64,000 nucleotides of DNA from the NCBI RefSeq assembly GCF_006715085.1, contig NZ_VFMM01000003.1:496001-560000 (forward strand), read 5' to 3'. The position numbers were made by a program, and so were the translations under genes. The DNA is from Kribbella jejuensis (lineage in GTDB: Bacteria; Actinomycetota; Actinomycetes; Propionibacteriales; Kribbellaceae). Position 1 is the stretch's first letter; every line of letters starts with the position of its first letter. Positions 1-9,283 of the stretch are shown piece by piece. The notes under the pieces were generated by a model. The model had not been told where the DNA came from and did not search any database. It saw nothing but the letters and a program-made list of their open reading frames with translations.

Positions 1-78
1 CCCCGGGTGTGGCTGTGGGGCGTGGGAACGGGTTGGGGACCTGTAACACTGGGGTGAACTTGCGGGAAGGGATTCGAG

Positions 79-549
79 ATGCCGTGGTTGATCGGGCTGG
101 CGCTGCTGGTGGTGCCGATCGTGGAGATCTACGTGATCATCCAGGTCGGCCACGCAATCGGTGGTTGGCCGACCGTCGGGTTGCTGCTCCTCGAGAGCGC
201 GCTCGGCGCCTGGCTGGTGAAACGTGAAGGCCGTCGCGCCTGGAAGGCCCTCCAGTCCGCCGCGCAGAGCGGCAAACTCCCCGGCCGCGAACTCACCGAC
301 GGAGGCCTCGTCCTGATCGGCGGCACGCTCCTCCTGACGCCGGGTTTCGTCACCGACATCTTCGGCTTCTTCTTCATCCTCCCCTTCACCCGCCCGCTGG
401 CCCGCCGCCTGATAACCCGCTTCATCAACCGCCGAGCCACCACCCTCACCCCACCCGCCTTCACCCCCTTCATCCCCGGCCCCACCCAACCCCGCCACCC
501 CTCCTCCGCCGACATCATCCAAGGCGAAGTAATCGACCCGGAGAAGTAA
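79..549 (+). CDS. fxsA: FxsA family membrane protein
   Basis: A 156-residue protein with hydrophobic segments at about residues 2-22, 27-45 and 75-100 and a basic, proline-rich cytoplasmic tail. The TPGFVTDIFG stretch and overall layout match FxsA, an inner-membrane protein known in E. coli for relieving phage T7 exclusion when overexpressed; its normal role is unclear. The ATG is preceded by a GGGAAGGG ribosome site. The last 45 codons are strongly C-rich, unlike the first half. Family assignment is firm, function is not. Confidence 0.85.
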   Translation: MPWLIGLALLVVPIVEIYVIIQVGHAIGGWPTVGLLLLESALGAWLVKREGRRAWKALQSAAQSGKLPGRELTDGGLVLIGGTLLLTPGFVTDIFGFFFILPFTRPLARRLITRFINRRATTLTPPAFTPFIPGPTQPRHPSSADIIQGEVIDPEK

Positions 550-563
550 CCGGCTGAAACCGG

Positions 564-1409
564 TCAGCGGTAGATCGGCTTGGCGGTTTGTAGGAAGGAG
601 AGGGTTAGAGGGGTTGAGTCGGTCCAGGCTATTAGTGCTGGGGTGGGTGGGAGGTCGGTGAGGGGGACTGTGGTTAGTTGGGGGCCGGGGTTGGGGTGGG
701 GTAGGGGAGTCAGGCCGATGGTGCCGTTCCAGAGGACGGACTGGAGGCATTCTTGGACGGCTCGGACTACTGGGCCTTGGCGCGGTTGGCCGCCGTTCCA
801 GTAGGACTGCCAGATGGGGTCGGTGCCGGGTGGGAACTGGAACCAGCGGCGGTCGGACAGGTCGGCGAGGGTGAGGGATTCGCGGGTCGCGAGTGGGTCG
901 TCGGAGCGGAGTACGACGCCTACCGGGTCGGAGCGGAGTTCGTACGTCTGCAGCCCCGAGTAATCGAACGGACCGCGGGTGAGCGCGATGTCGACGAGGC
1001 CGGCGCGGAGGCCGCAGGTCGGATCGTCGAGGTCCGTCTCGCGGATGTGTACCTCGACGTTCGGGTGACGGCTGCGGTACGCCGCGGCGAGTCGCGCGAT
1101 GTCCGGGTCCGTACTGTTGCCGAGGATGCCGACGGTCAACGACGCGGCGCCCGCGGCGGCGGCGACCCGGCTGCGCACCCGATCCGCCTGCGCGAGCAGT
1201 CGGCGCGCATCCACGAGTAGCGCGCTCCCGGCCGGAGTGAGGCTCACGCCCGACGCCGACCGGTTGAACAGCGTCGTACCGAGGTCGGTCTCCAGTTGCC
1301 GGATCGCGCGGCTCAGTGGAGGCTGGCTCATGAAGAGGCGGGTCGCGGCGCGGCCGAAGTGCAGTTCCTCGGCGACGGCGACGAAGTACCGCAGCGTGCG
1401 TAGTTCCAT
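564..1409 (-). CDS. LysR-family transcriptional regulator
   Basis: A 281-residue LysR regulator. The N-terminal winged helix begins MELRTLRYFVAVAEELHFGRAA, the usual LysR opening, followed by a substrate-binding domain from about residue 90. The open frame runs 74 codons further upstream, but the methionine at 1409 starts the conserved helix and is the likely start. It diverges from the metallo-hydrolase at 1492; a perfect dyad of T-N11-A type lies between them. LysR proteins usually regulate themselves and the divergent gene, so that enzyme is the probable target. The inducer is unknown. Confidence 0.88.
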   Translation of the reverse strand: MELRTLRYFVAVAEELHFGRAATRLFMSQPPLSRAIRQLETDLGTTLFNRSASGVSLTPAGSALLVDARRLLAQADRVRSRVAAAAGAASLTVGILGNSTDPDIARLAAAYRSRHPNVEVHIRETDLDDPTCGLRAGLVDIALTRGPFDYSGLQTYELRSDPVGVVLRSDDPLATRESLTLADLSDRRWFQFPPGTDPIWQSYWNGGQPRQGPVVRAVQECLQSVLWNGTIGLTPLPHPNPGPQLTTVPLTDLPPTPALIAWTDSTPLTLSFLQTAKPIYR

Positions 1410-1418
1410 CACCTGCGA

Positions 1419-1437
1419 CGATACCCGTCGGGTATCG
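1419..1437. promoter_or_regulatory. LysR-type operator dyad
   Basis: CGATACCCG and CGGGTATCG form a perfect 9-base inverted repeat around a single T. The inner part fits the LysR signature T-N11-A. It lies between the divergent LysR gene and metallo-hydrolase gene, 9 bases from the LysR start. Confidence 0.7.
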
Positions 1438-1491
1438 GTGATGCCGGACAAGTCTTGGACGCGGCCGGTACGCCGATGGTCAGCTGGACGC

Positions 1492-2379
1492 ATGCTCGAA
1501 GACCCGATCGTCAACCTCACCGACGTCCAGGAGCTCGCCCGCGACGTCGTCGTGATCCCGAACCACAACGTCGACCTCGTCCCCAACATCACGCTGATCG
1601 GCGGCACCGAAGCCGTACTGGTCGTCGACACCGGCCTCGGTCCGCGGAACGCGCAGCGCGTTCTCGAGTTCGCAGTGGAGTACGCCGCCGGACGCCGGCT
1701 CTACCTGACGACGACGCACTTCCATCCCGAGCACGCGTTCGGCGCGGGCGTGTTCGCCGGCGAGGCGACGTACCTCGTCAACCGTGCGCAGGCCGACGAC
1801 CTGACCACCAAGGGCGACGGGTATCTCGCCATGTTCCGTCAACTCGGCGAGCCGGTCGCGCGTGAACTGGAGGGCGCGACGATCCCGGCGCCCGATCTGA
1901 CGTACGACGAGACGTACGAACTCGACCTCGGCGGCCGGGTGGTCGAGCTCCGCGCGACCGGCCGCGCCCATAGCAAGGGTGACCAGGTCGTCACGGTCCC
2001 CGGCGAAGGCATTCTGCTGACCGGCGATCTCGTCGAGACGGATCAGTTCGCGATCTTCCCGTGGTTCCCGCCGTACGACGTGGACGTGTCCGGCGTGCGC
2101 TGGATCGACGTACTCGATCGGCTGGCCGCCGGACGTCCGCGGATCGTCGTACCGGGGCACGGTGAGGTCGGTGACGGGCGGCTGCTGGCACAGGTGCACG
2201 ACTACCTCGTCGAGCTGCGGGACGAGACGTGGAAGCGGCGCGACTCCGCCGAACCTGAGGACACGATTGCGGCCGAGGTCCGCGCGCTGATGATCGCGCG
2301 CCATCCCGACTGGCGCCTGCCCGAGTGGATCGACCGTGGCGTCGGGTGCCTCTGCGCCGAACATGGTCGAGTCGACTGA
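1492..2379 (+). CDS. MBL-fold metallo-hydrolase
   Basis: A 295-residue metallo-beta-lactamase-fold protein. The metal-binding signature THFHPEH sits at residues 75-81, an HxHxxH form with Glu where many members have Asp. Further matching elements are GRAHSKGD, the buried GDLVET segment and VPGHGEV near residue 220. Such folds hydrolyse thioesters, lactones or phosphoesters; the substrate here cannot be read from sequence. The frame is open upstream, but the ATG at 1492 gives the normal family length and leaves a regulatory gap to the divergent LysR gene. Confidence 0.8.
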   Translation: MLEDPIVNLTDVQELARDVVVIPNHNVDLVPNITLIGGTEAVLVVDTGLGPRNAQRVLEFAVEYAAGRRLYLTTTHFHPEHAFGAGVFAGEATYLVNRAQADDLTTKGDGYLAMFRQLGEPVARELEGATIPAPDLTYDETYELDLGGRVVELRATGRAHSKGDQVVTVPGEGILLTGDLVETDQFAIFPWFPPYDVDVSGVRWIDVLDRLAAGRPRIVVPGHGEVGDGRLLAQVHDYLVELRDETWKRRDSAEPEDTIAAEVRALMIARHPDWRLPEWIDRGVGCLCAEHGRVD

Positions 2380-2421
2380 CTGTGATGCGGATGTCCCGGT
2401 TCGCGTGACCAGCGGGAAGCG

Positions 2422-4671
2422 GTGGTGGAGACTGACACGGTGACGATGCTCGTTCGGCGGATCGCCGGGTGGTTGCGGCGGCGGGATCCAGGGTTGGCGG
2501 CGACGCGGCGGGCGGCACGGACCGCTGTGGTGATGCCGGTGTTGTTCGCGTTCTGTGCCGGCATGCTGAAGGCGCCGACGATCGCGACCTACGCCGCGTT
2601 CGGGGCGTTCGCGATGTTGCTGCTGGTCGACTTCTCGGGGAGGGCTCTGCAGCGGATCCGCGCGCAAGTACAGCTGGCGGTCGCCTGGCTCGTACTGGTG
2701 TCGCTCGGGACCGTGGCCGGGCACTCCCTGTGGACGGCGATCGTGGCGACAGCGGTCGTCGGTTTCGTCGTACTGTTCTCCGGCGTCGTCAGCTCCGTCC
2801 TCGCCGGCGCTGGTACGTCGTTGCTGCTGTCGTTCATCCTGTCCGTCGCCACGCCGGGTTCACTCTCGACGCTTCCCGATCGCCTCGCCGGGGTGGCGAT
2901 CGCGGCCGTCGCCGCAGTCGTCGCGGTCTCGTTCCTCTGGCCGCGCACGTCGGTCGACCCGCTCGATGCGCCGGCCGCCAAGGTGTGCCGGGCCGCCGCG
3001 GCGCAGTTGCGATCCGAGGCGCTCGACTCCGGGGACGTGTGCGTCGTACGGAGGCAGGCGACCGCGACCGCCACCGACGAACTGCGCCGCGCGTTCACCG
3101 CGACGCCGTACCGCCCGACCGGACTGTCGACCGGGTCCCGCGCGCTCGTGCGGCTCGTCGACGAGCTGACCTGGCTGAGCGCGATCATCGACGAACATGG
3201 GCCGGAGGCAACGACCTGCGACCCGGAGTCGGCCGCCGTACACCTGACCGCCGCCGACGTCCTCGAGTACAGCGCGGACCTGCTCGAGAATCCGGCCCAG
3301 ATCGTCGACAATCTGACGGGCGCGATGCAGGCGCTCCGTGACGCTCTGGCGAAGCTCGAGGACGGCGCGGTCGACCGGCTGCCGTCGACGTACCGCACCG
3401 AGGCCGACCTGCTCGGCAGCCTGAACGTGTCGTTCCGCGCGCAGGAGATCGCGTTCGGCGTGCTGCAGATCGCGCAGAACGTCGAGGGCGCGCGGAGGGC
3501 CGATCAACGCACCTGGACCGACCGGTTGCTCGGCCGCGATCCGAGTGCGCTGGCCGGCCCGTTCGCCAGCGCCAGGGAGCGGGCCGCCGCGCACCTCGAG
3601 CCGCACTCGGTCTGGTTGCACAACAGCATCCGTGGCGCGGTCGGTCTCGCGGCGGCGGTCGCGCTCGCCAACCTGACCGGCGTGGAGCACGGCTTCTGGG
3701 TGATCCTCGGGACGCTGTCGGTCCTGCGTTCCAACGCGCTGAGCACCGGCCAGAACGCGTTCCGCGCGATCGGCGGCACGGTCGTCGGGTCGATCATCGG
3801 CGCCGGCCTGCTGCAGCTGATCGGCGACAACCGGACCGCGTTGTGGATCCTGTTGCCGCTCGCGGTCCTGGTCGCCGGGATCGTGCCGGCGGCGATCTCG
3901 TTCGCGACCGGGCAGGCCGCGTTCACGGTGACGCTGGTGATCCTGTTCAACATCGCGCAACCGGAAGGCTGGTCGCTGATCCTGTTCCGGATCGGCGACA
4001 TCGCGCTCGGCTGCGCGGTCAGTGTCGCGGTCGGCTTGCTGTTCTGGCCACGCGGCGCGTCGAAGGCGGTCGGCAAGGCGCTCGCCGAGGCGTACGTCGA
4101 CAGCGCGCAGTACCTCGTCAGCGTCGTCCGGTACGCCGTCTCCTGCTGCGTACCCGGTCCGCCCGCGCCACGGGACGGCCGGCGCGCGGCGGCCGCGGCG
4201 CGCAGGCTCGACGACACCTTCCGCACGTACCTGGCCGAGCGTGGCGCGAAGACCGTGCCGCTGAGCGAGATGACCGCGCTCGTCACCGGCGTCGTCGCGA
4301 TCCGTCTGGCGGCGGACGCCGTACTCGAACTCTGGGAGCGGTACGCCGATGGGCGACCGCCCTCCGACGACCGGGCCGCGGCGCAGGCGGCCTTGCTCGC
4401 GTCGGCGGACCGGCTGCTCAAGTGGTACACGAACCTCGCGGACGCGCTCGACGGCGGTACGCCGATGCCCGAGCCGCTGGCCCACGACCACCCGGCGAAG
4501 GCGCGACTCGTGGACGCCGTCCGGCACGACCTGTTCGACGCCAAGGACCAGGCGACGCCGACCGCGATCCGGATCCTGTGGACGTACGACCACCTCGAAG
4601 TAGTCCGCCGCCTGCAGCCGGGCCTACTGACCGCCGCGGCTACCTCGACGCAAACGGCCCCTTCGGACTGA
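2422..4671 (+). CDS. FUSC family membrane transporter
   Basis: A 749-residue protein of the FUSC/YccS type, related to AaeB aromatic-acid exporters and aluminium-activated channels. It has two blocks of membrane segments, at about residues 30-180 and 400-540, separated by a soluble region; the second block contains the GFWVILGTLSVLRSN stretch typical of the family. It probably exports small organic acids, with substrate unknown. Start is the GTG at 2422, though GTG at 2425 or 2440 is possible. Its last 32 bases overlap the convergent SGNH hydrolase gene. Confidence 0.8.
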   Translation: MVETDTVTMLVRRIAGWLRRRDPGLAATRRAARTAVVMPVLFAFCAGMLKAPTIATYAAFGAFAMLLLVDFSGRALQRIRAQVQLAVAWLVLVSLGTVAGHSLWTAIVATAVVGFVVLFSGVVSSVLAGAGTSLLLSFILSVATPGSLSTLPDRLAGVAIAAVAAVVAVSFLWPRTSVDPLDAPAAKVCRAAAAQLRSEALDSGDVCVVRRQATATATDELRRAFTATPYRPTGLSTGSRALVRLVDELTWLSAIIDEHGPEATTCDPESAAVHLTAADVLEYSADLLENPAQIVDNLTGAMQALRDALAKLEDGAVDRLPSTYRTEADLLGSLNVSFRAQEIAFGVLQIAQNVEGARRADQRTWTDRLLGRDPSALAGPFASARERAAAHLEPHSVWLHNSIRGAVGLAAAVALANLTGVEHGFWVILGTLSVLRSNALSTGQNAFRAIGGTVVGSIIGAGLLQLIGDNRTALWILLPLAVLVAGIVPAAISFATGQAAFTVTLVILFNIAQPEGWSLILFRIGDIALGCAVSVAVGLLFWPRGASKAVGKALAEAYVDSAQYLVSVVRYAVSCCVPGPPAPRDGRRAAAAARRLDDTFRTYLAERGAKTVPLSEMTALVTGVVAIRLAADAVLELWERYADGRPPSDDRAAAQAALLASADRLLKWYTNLADALDGGTPMPEPLAHDHPAKARLVDAVRHDLFDAKDQATPTAIRILWTYDHLEVVRRLQPGLLTAAATSTQTAPSD

Positions 4672-5797
4672 ATGCATGCTCGACGAAGCGGTCGGCCATC
4701 AGTTGGTGGGTGGCGGCGTCGGGGTGGAGGTCGTCGAGCAGGGGGTGGGCGACGTTGTCGGTCTCGCAGTACAGGGTGCGGCCGTCGAGGTAGTGCAGGT
4801 TCGGGTCGGTGAGGGCGCGCTGGGCGACGATGCGTTTGAGTTCGGCGCGGATCACCGACAGGGTGAGCTTGCCGGCCGCGACCTCGTCGGGGTTGCCGGT
4901 GGCGGTGAACCGGAGCTCGCCGGCGGCGAGGGCCTCGAAGTTCCAGCCGGTCGGACCGGGGGTGTGCTCGTGGATCGGGCAGAGGATGGAGGAGACGATC
5001 AGCAGCGGTGTGTCCGGGTGGCCGTCGCGGATCGTGTCGAGGAAGCCGTGGACGGCGGGCGTGAAGGTGAGTAGGCGGAGGCTGTCGGAGTTCACGATGT
5101 TGATGCCGAGCTTGAGGCTGATCAGGTCGGCCGGCGTGTCGCGGATGATCCGCGCGTAGAACGGCTGCAAGTACGCGCTGCCGCCGAGGCCGAGGTTGAG
5201 CAGGTCCACTCCGGCGGCGGCCGCGACCAGGGCGGGCCAGGTGCCGGTCGGGTGGGTCGCGTTCGAACCGTGGCTGATCGAGCTGCCGTGGTGGATCCAG
5301 CGGCGGGCGGTGGACGGGACCGGTTCGACGAGGGAATCGGTGCGGAGGGCAACGAGTTCGGTGGTTTCGTCGTGCGGGAGCCAGATCTCGACGATCTTCT
5401 CGGCGGCCGGGAGACCGGTGATGCGGAGGGTCTGGGGCGTGCCTTCGCGGGTCTCGGTGGCGCCGGTCGTCAGGTCGATCGTGATGACGTCGCCGTCCGC
5501 GGCAGTGAGCTGGGTGACGAGCTTGCCGTCGATGAGTACGTCGTACACGCCGTCGGGGCGCGGGGGAGCGCCAATGTAGTCGCGTTTGGTCGGGAGGGTG
5601 TCGAGCTCGATCTCGGTCGCCGCGGTACGGAGCACCAGGCGGACGCCGGACGGTTGGGAGTCGACCATGTCCGTCTGCGGGTCGTCGTACTGCTCCCGCG
5701 CCCAGACTGGGAGACGGTGCGGGAGGTAGCCGCGGGCGGTCTGCTCCAGGTCGAGTGCGCCGCGGAGGAGATCGAGGGCGAGGGGAACGGTCTGCAT
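4640..5797 (-). CDS. SGNH/GDSL-family hydrolase
   Basis: A 385-residue esterase-like protein. Residues 1-160 look like a beta-sandwich accessory region. The hydrolase domain begins at the GSSISHGSNA block (nucleophile Ser about 173), continues with NLGLGGSAY and ends with DDLHPD, where Asp355 and His358 complete the triad. No signal peptide is visible, so it is probably cytoplasmic and may deacetylate sugars or short esters. The TetR gene stops one base before its start, so the two are almost certainly co-transcribed. The 3' end overlaps the FUSC gene by 32 bases. Confidence 0.82.
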   Translation of the reverse strand: MQTVPLALDLLRGALDLEQTARGYLPHRLPVWAREQYDDPQTDMVDSQPSGVRLVLRTAATEIELDTLPTKRDYIGAPPRPDGVYDVLIDGKLVTQLTAADGDVITIDLTTGATETREGTPQTLRITGLPAAEKIVEIWLPHDETTELVALRTDSLVEPVPSTARRWIHHGSSISHGSNATHPTGTWPALVAAAAGVDLLNLGLGGSAYLQPFYARIIRDTPADLISLKLGINIVNSDSLRLLTFTPAVHGFLDTIRDGHPDTPLLIVSSILCPIHEHTPGPTGWNFEALAAGELRFTATGNPDEVAAGKLTLSVIRAELKRIVAQRALTDPNLHYLDGRTLYCETDNVAHPLLDDLHPDAATHQLMADRFVEHAFSPKGPFASR

Positions 5798-5798
5798 A

Positions 5799-6449
5799 TC
5801 AGCTCCAGGTCCGGAGGAGGTGGTCGAGGGCGTCGAGGATGCGTGGCCAGCTGGTGTCGCTCGGCGGGTCGCTGTAACTGAAGGAGCCGGCGAGCTCGAG
5901 GGTCACGTAGCCGTGGACGACGCTTCCGATGAGCCGGACGGCGTCCGTCTGCTGCGGCTCGCCCAGGTCGTAACCGCGTAGGACGGCCCGCCAGAGCTCC
6001 GAATGCCTCCGCCCGGCCTCCACGTACTCCGTTCCCAGAGCCGAGGTGGAGCGAGCGCGGCGCACTCCGGCCTCTGGCTGAGCCGGGGTGCGACGGGCGC
6101 CGGTCGGTGGTTGGTCGGTGGGGGGTGCGGGGGTGTGGCGGGCTGCGGCGTAGCGGCCCGGGTGCTCACGGGCGTAGGTGCGGTAGACGTCGGCCATCGC
6201 GGTGAGCGCGTCGGCGCCGGATCGGCCGGCGAGGGCAGCGGCGGCCTGGTCCGCGAGCTCGGTGAGTGCGACGGTGGCGATGCGGGTCTTGAGGTCCTCG
6301 GAGTTGCGGACATGCGAGTACAGGCTGGCGACCTGGACGTCGAAGTGGCGGGCCAGCGCCGAGACGGTGAGCTGGTCGAAGCCGAGCTCGTCGGCCAGTT
6401 CCGCGCCGGCGGCGGCGAGGCGCTCGCCGGTCAACCCTGCTCTAGCCAT
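5799..6449 (-). CDS. TetR-family regulator
   Basis: A 216-residue TetR protein. The N-terminal helix-turn-helix (about residues 8-52, with QLTVSALARHFDVQVASLYSHV) is clear; the C-terminal ligand domain is of the WHG-like type. Residues 100-130 hold a loose proline- and arginine-rich insert. It lies directly upstream of the SGNH hydrolase with one base between stop and start, so it probably controls its own operon through the palindrome in the leader at 6467-6481. Confidence 0.87.
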   Translation of the reverse strand: MARAGLTGERLAAAGAELADELGFDQLTVSALARHFDVQVASLYSHVRNSEDLKTRIATVALTELADQAAAALAGRSGADALTAMADVYRTYAREHPGRYAAARHTPAPPTDQPPTGARRTPAQPEAGVRRARSTSALGTEYVEAGRRHSELWRAVLRGYDLGEPQQTDAVRLIGSVVHGYVTLELAGSFSYSDPPSDTSWPRILDALDHLLRTWS

Positions 6450-6466
6450 AACTCATTATGCAATTA

Positions 6467-6481
6467 CCTAAAAGCTTTAGG
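6467..6481. promoter_or_regulatory. Probable TetR operator
   Basis: CCTAAAAGCTTTAGG has 6-base arms around AGC, in an AT-rich patch 18 bases upstream of the TetR start. AT-rich dyads of this size at a TetR gene are usually its own operator. Confidence 0.6.
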
Positions 6482-6499
6482 CAAATCACGGCATGAAGA

Positions 6500-6529
6500 A
6501 ACCCTCACCGCGCCGTTGCGATGAGGGTT
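6500..6529 (-). terminator. Terminator of rbpA
   Basis: AACCCTCA (6500-6507) and TGAGGGTT (6522-6529) form an 8-base stem around a GC-rich loop. On the minus strand the stem is followed by TTTCTTC, as expected of an intrinsic terminator 11 bases past the rbpA stop. Confidence 0.7.
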
Positions 6530-6540
6530 CCCGGTGTGGC

Positions 6541-6912
6541 TCAGGCCGTGCGCTTGGTCCGGTGCAGGTGCGCCGGGCCGATCTCGCCCTTGCGGAGCAG
6601 CTCGACCCGCTCGGCCAGCAGCTCCTCCAGCTCGGAGATGCTCCGGCGCTCGCGCAGCATGTCCCAGTGCGTACGGGCCGGCTTCTCCTGCTTCGGCTCC
6701 GGCTTCTCGCCGGTGGAGCGGGCGGCCTCGCTGCCGCAGTGCGGGCACTCCCAGACCGCGGGTACCTCGGCGTCGTGCGCCATCGTCACCTCGACCACGT
6801 GCCCGCGGGGGCAGTCGTACGTGATCATCTGGCGCGGCGCGAACTCGACACCACGGTCGTCCTCGAAGCTGACCCCACCCAGCCCCGAACCACGCAGTAC
6901 GCGATTAGACAT
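6541..6912 (-). CDS. rbpA: RNA polymerase-binding protein RbpA
   Basis: A 123-residue homologue of RbpA, which binds RNA polymerase holoenzyme in actinobacteria and stabilises open complexes with group I/II sigma factors. It has the core domain with CPRGH (residues 34-38) and CPHC (56-59), and the basic linker and sigma-interacting helix in the C-terminal third, including HWDMLRERRSISELEELL. It is a single gene with its own terminator. The upstream promoter fits the thiol-stress sigma factor SigR, matching known SigR control of rbpA in Streptomyces coelicolor. Confidence 0.96.
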   Translation of the reverse strand: MSNRVLRGSGLGGVSFEDDRGVEFAPRQMITYDCPRGHVVEVTMAHDAEVPAVWECPHCGSEAARSTGEKPEPKQEKPARTHWDMLRERRSISELEELLAERVELLRKGEIGPAHLHRTKRTA

Positions 6913-6941
6913 GTCAAACCTCCGAGATCGTCATCCGTGCC

Positions 6942-6967
6942 AACGGTCGGCCGGCCCGGATCATTCC
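6942..6967 (-). promoter_or_regulatory. SigR-type promoter of rbpA
   Basis: On the minus strand GGAAT (6967-6963) is followed by exactly 18 bases and GTT (6944-6942). This matches the actinobacterial SigR consensus GGAAT-N18/19-GTT. The -10 element is 30 bases upstream of the rbpA ATG. Confidence 0.75.
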
Positions 6968-7052
6968 CATTTTGGCATGTCCGAGCCATATGTACGCACC
7001 TGACGGCACTTGATAACGCCGTCGTGACCCGGCGTCATCGCGTGTTCACAGA

Positions 7053-7106
7053 GCACTAGGGGGCACTAGGGGGCACTAGGGGGCACTAGGGGGCACTAGG
7101 GGGCAC
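7053..7106. repeat. 10-bp tandem repeat (GCACTAGGGG)
   Basis: Five perfect head-to-tail copies of GCACTAGGGG followed by a partial GCAC. The array lies about 110 bases upstream of the MacA-like gene in the 306-base gap after rbpA (6913-7218). The period is about one helical turn. Apart from this array and the SigR promoter, nothing else was recognised in that gap. Confidence 0.9.
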
Positions 7107-7218
7107 GGCGTGTCGCGTGCCGACCGACGTACGACGTTCCAAAACGATATCTGGTTCACAGCCTGTTGCCAGGAAGTGAGGATCTCCTCTTCAGTAATCC
7201 TCCTTAGCCTCAGCATCC

Positions 7219-8590
7219 ATGGTGCTACCCCGCCACAAGCTCCGTGGCCTCAGTTTCGTGAACGTGGCCCTGGTGGCCATCGTGCTCGTCATCGGCGTCA
7301 CCGCCTACTTCCTGTTCTTCAAGAAGGACCCGCCGGCCGCCAGCGCGACCCGTCCGACGGCCACCGTCCAGCGGGGGGAAGTCACCGCGAGCGTGACCTC
7401 GAGCGGCACGCTGCAGAGTTCGCAGACCGCGTCGCCGCAGTTCGAGACCTCCGGCACGGTCACCCAGGTGCTGGTGAAGGTCGGCCAGGTGGTGGCGAAG
7501 GGTACGGCGATCGCCAAGATCGACCCGTCCGCGGCCGAGCGGCAGCTGGTGATCGCCCAGCAGAACCAGATCGCCGCGGCGAACTCGGTGACTGCGGCGG
7601 AAGGCACCCTCAGCGACGCGCAGGACGCGCTCGAAGCAGCGGAAGAGGCCTCGGCATCGCCGACGCCCACTCCGGCCAACGGTCAACAGCAGCAACAGCA
7701 GTCTCAAGGTCAGGGTCAGGCTCAGAGTCCGGAAGTTGCCGTGAGCAACGCCGAGGCCAACCTGGCGAAGGCGAAGGCCGACAAGGAACAGTCCGACCAG
7801 GACGTCGAGGCCGCCCAGGCCGCGGTCGACGCGACCACGCTGAAGGCTCCGATCGCGGGCACCATCACCGCGATCAACGGCGCCGTCGGCTCGGTGACGG
7901 GCGGCTCCAGCTCAGGGTCAGGATCCGGCGGCACCGGGGGACAGGGCTCAACCTCAGGTCAAGGTTCATCCTCGACGGCGGCCAGTACGTCGTCCACGTC
8001 CGGGACCGGCTTCGTCGACATCGCCGACCTCAAGTCGCTGCAGGTGGTGGCCGCGTTCGCGGAGGCCGACGCGATCAAGATCAAGGCCGGACAGTCCGCG
8101 ACCGTCACGCTGAATGCCGAGCCGGGTACGACGCTGACCGCCTCGCTGGCGACCGTTTCGCCGGTTCCGACCACCACGAACGGCGTCGTTTCGTACTCGG
8201 CCACCTTCAGCCTCACGAAGCTCCCGGCGAACGCGCGGATCGGCCAGACCGCGAACGTCACGGTCCAGACCGCGAAGGCCGTCAACGCGCTGTACGTCCC
8301 GAGTACCGCGATCGCGACGAGCGGTACGACGTACACGGTGACCATGGCCGACGGCAGCGGGACCCGAGAGGTGCAGGTCGGGGTCCGCGGTGACAGCTAC
8401 ACGCAGATCACGTCCGGTCTGAACGAGGGCGATCAGATCGAGCTGCTCCAAGGCACGATCGGGAGCACGGGCACCCAGAACCGGCAGGGGCAGTTCGGCG
8501 GCGGTCAGTTCCCTGGCGCGGGCACCGGCGGCGGCTTCGGTGGCAGGGGCGGCGCTGGCGGCACGGGTGGCGCGGGTGGCGGAGGTCTTC

Positions 8591-8601
<11 letters not shown>
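7219..8601 (+). CDS. MacA/HlyD-like efflux adaptor
   Basis: A 460-residue membrane-fusion-type protein. One N-terminal anchor (about residues 13-34) is followed by biotinyl-lipoyl half motifs around residues 50-95 and 205-215 (TLKAPIAGTITAINGAVGS), a helical hairpin between them and beta-barrel domains. Two low-complexity inserts stand out: a Gln-rich run near residues 155-170 and a Gly/Ser/Thr stretch at about 230-260. It also has a Gly-rich tail. In a monoderm it probably couples the MacB-type pump to an extracellular step. No good ribosome site precedes the ATG, so it may be leaderless. It overlaps the next gene by 11 bases. Confidence 0.85.

Positions 8602-9282
<681 letters not shown>

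Positions 9283-9283
<1 letters not shown>

Noticed and set aside
2860..4593. A 577-codon minus-strand frame inside the FUSC gene
   Set aside because: It is an antisense shadow: Arg/Asp/Gln-rich with no fold signature, while the plus strand encodes a clear membrane protein.
7053..7106. CRISPR array
   Set aside because: The units are contiguous 10-mers without spacers.
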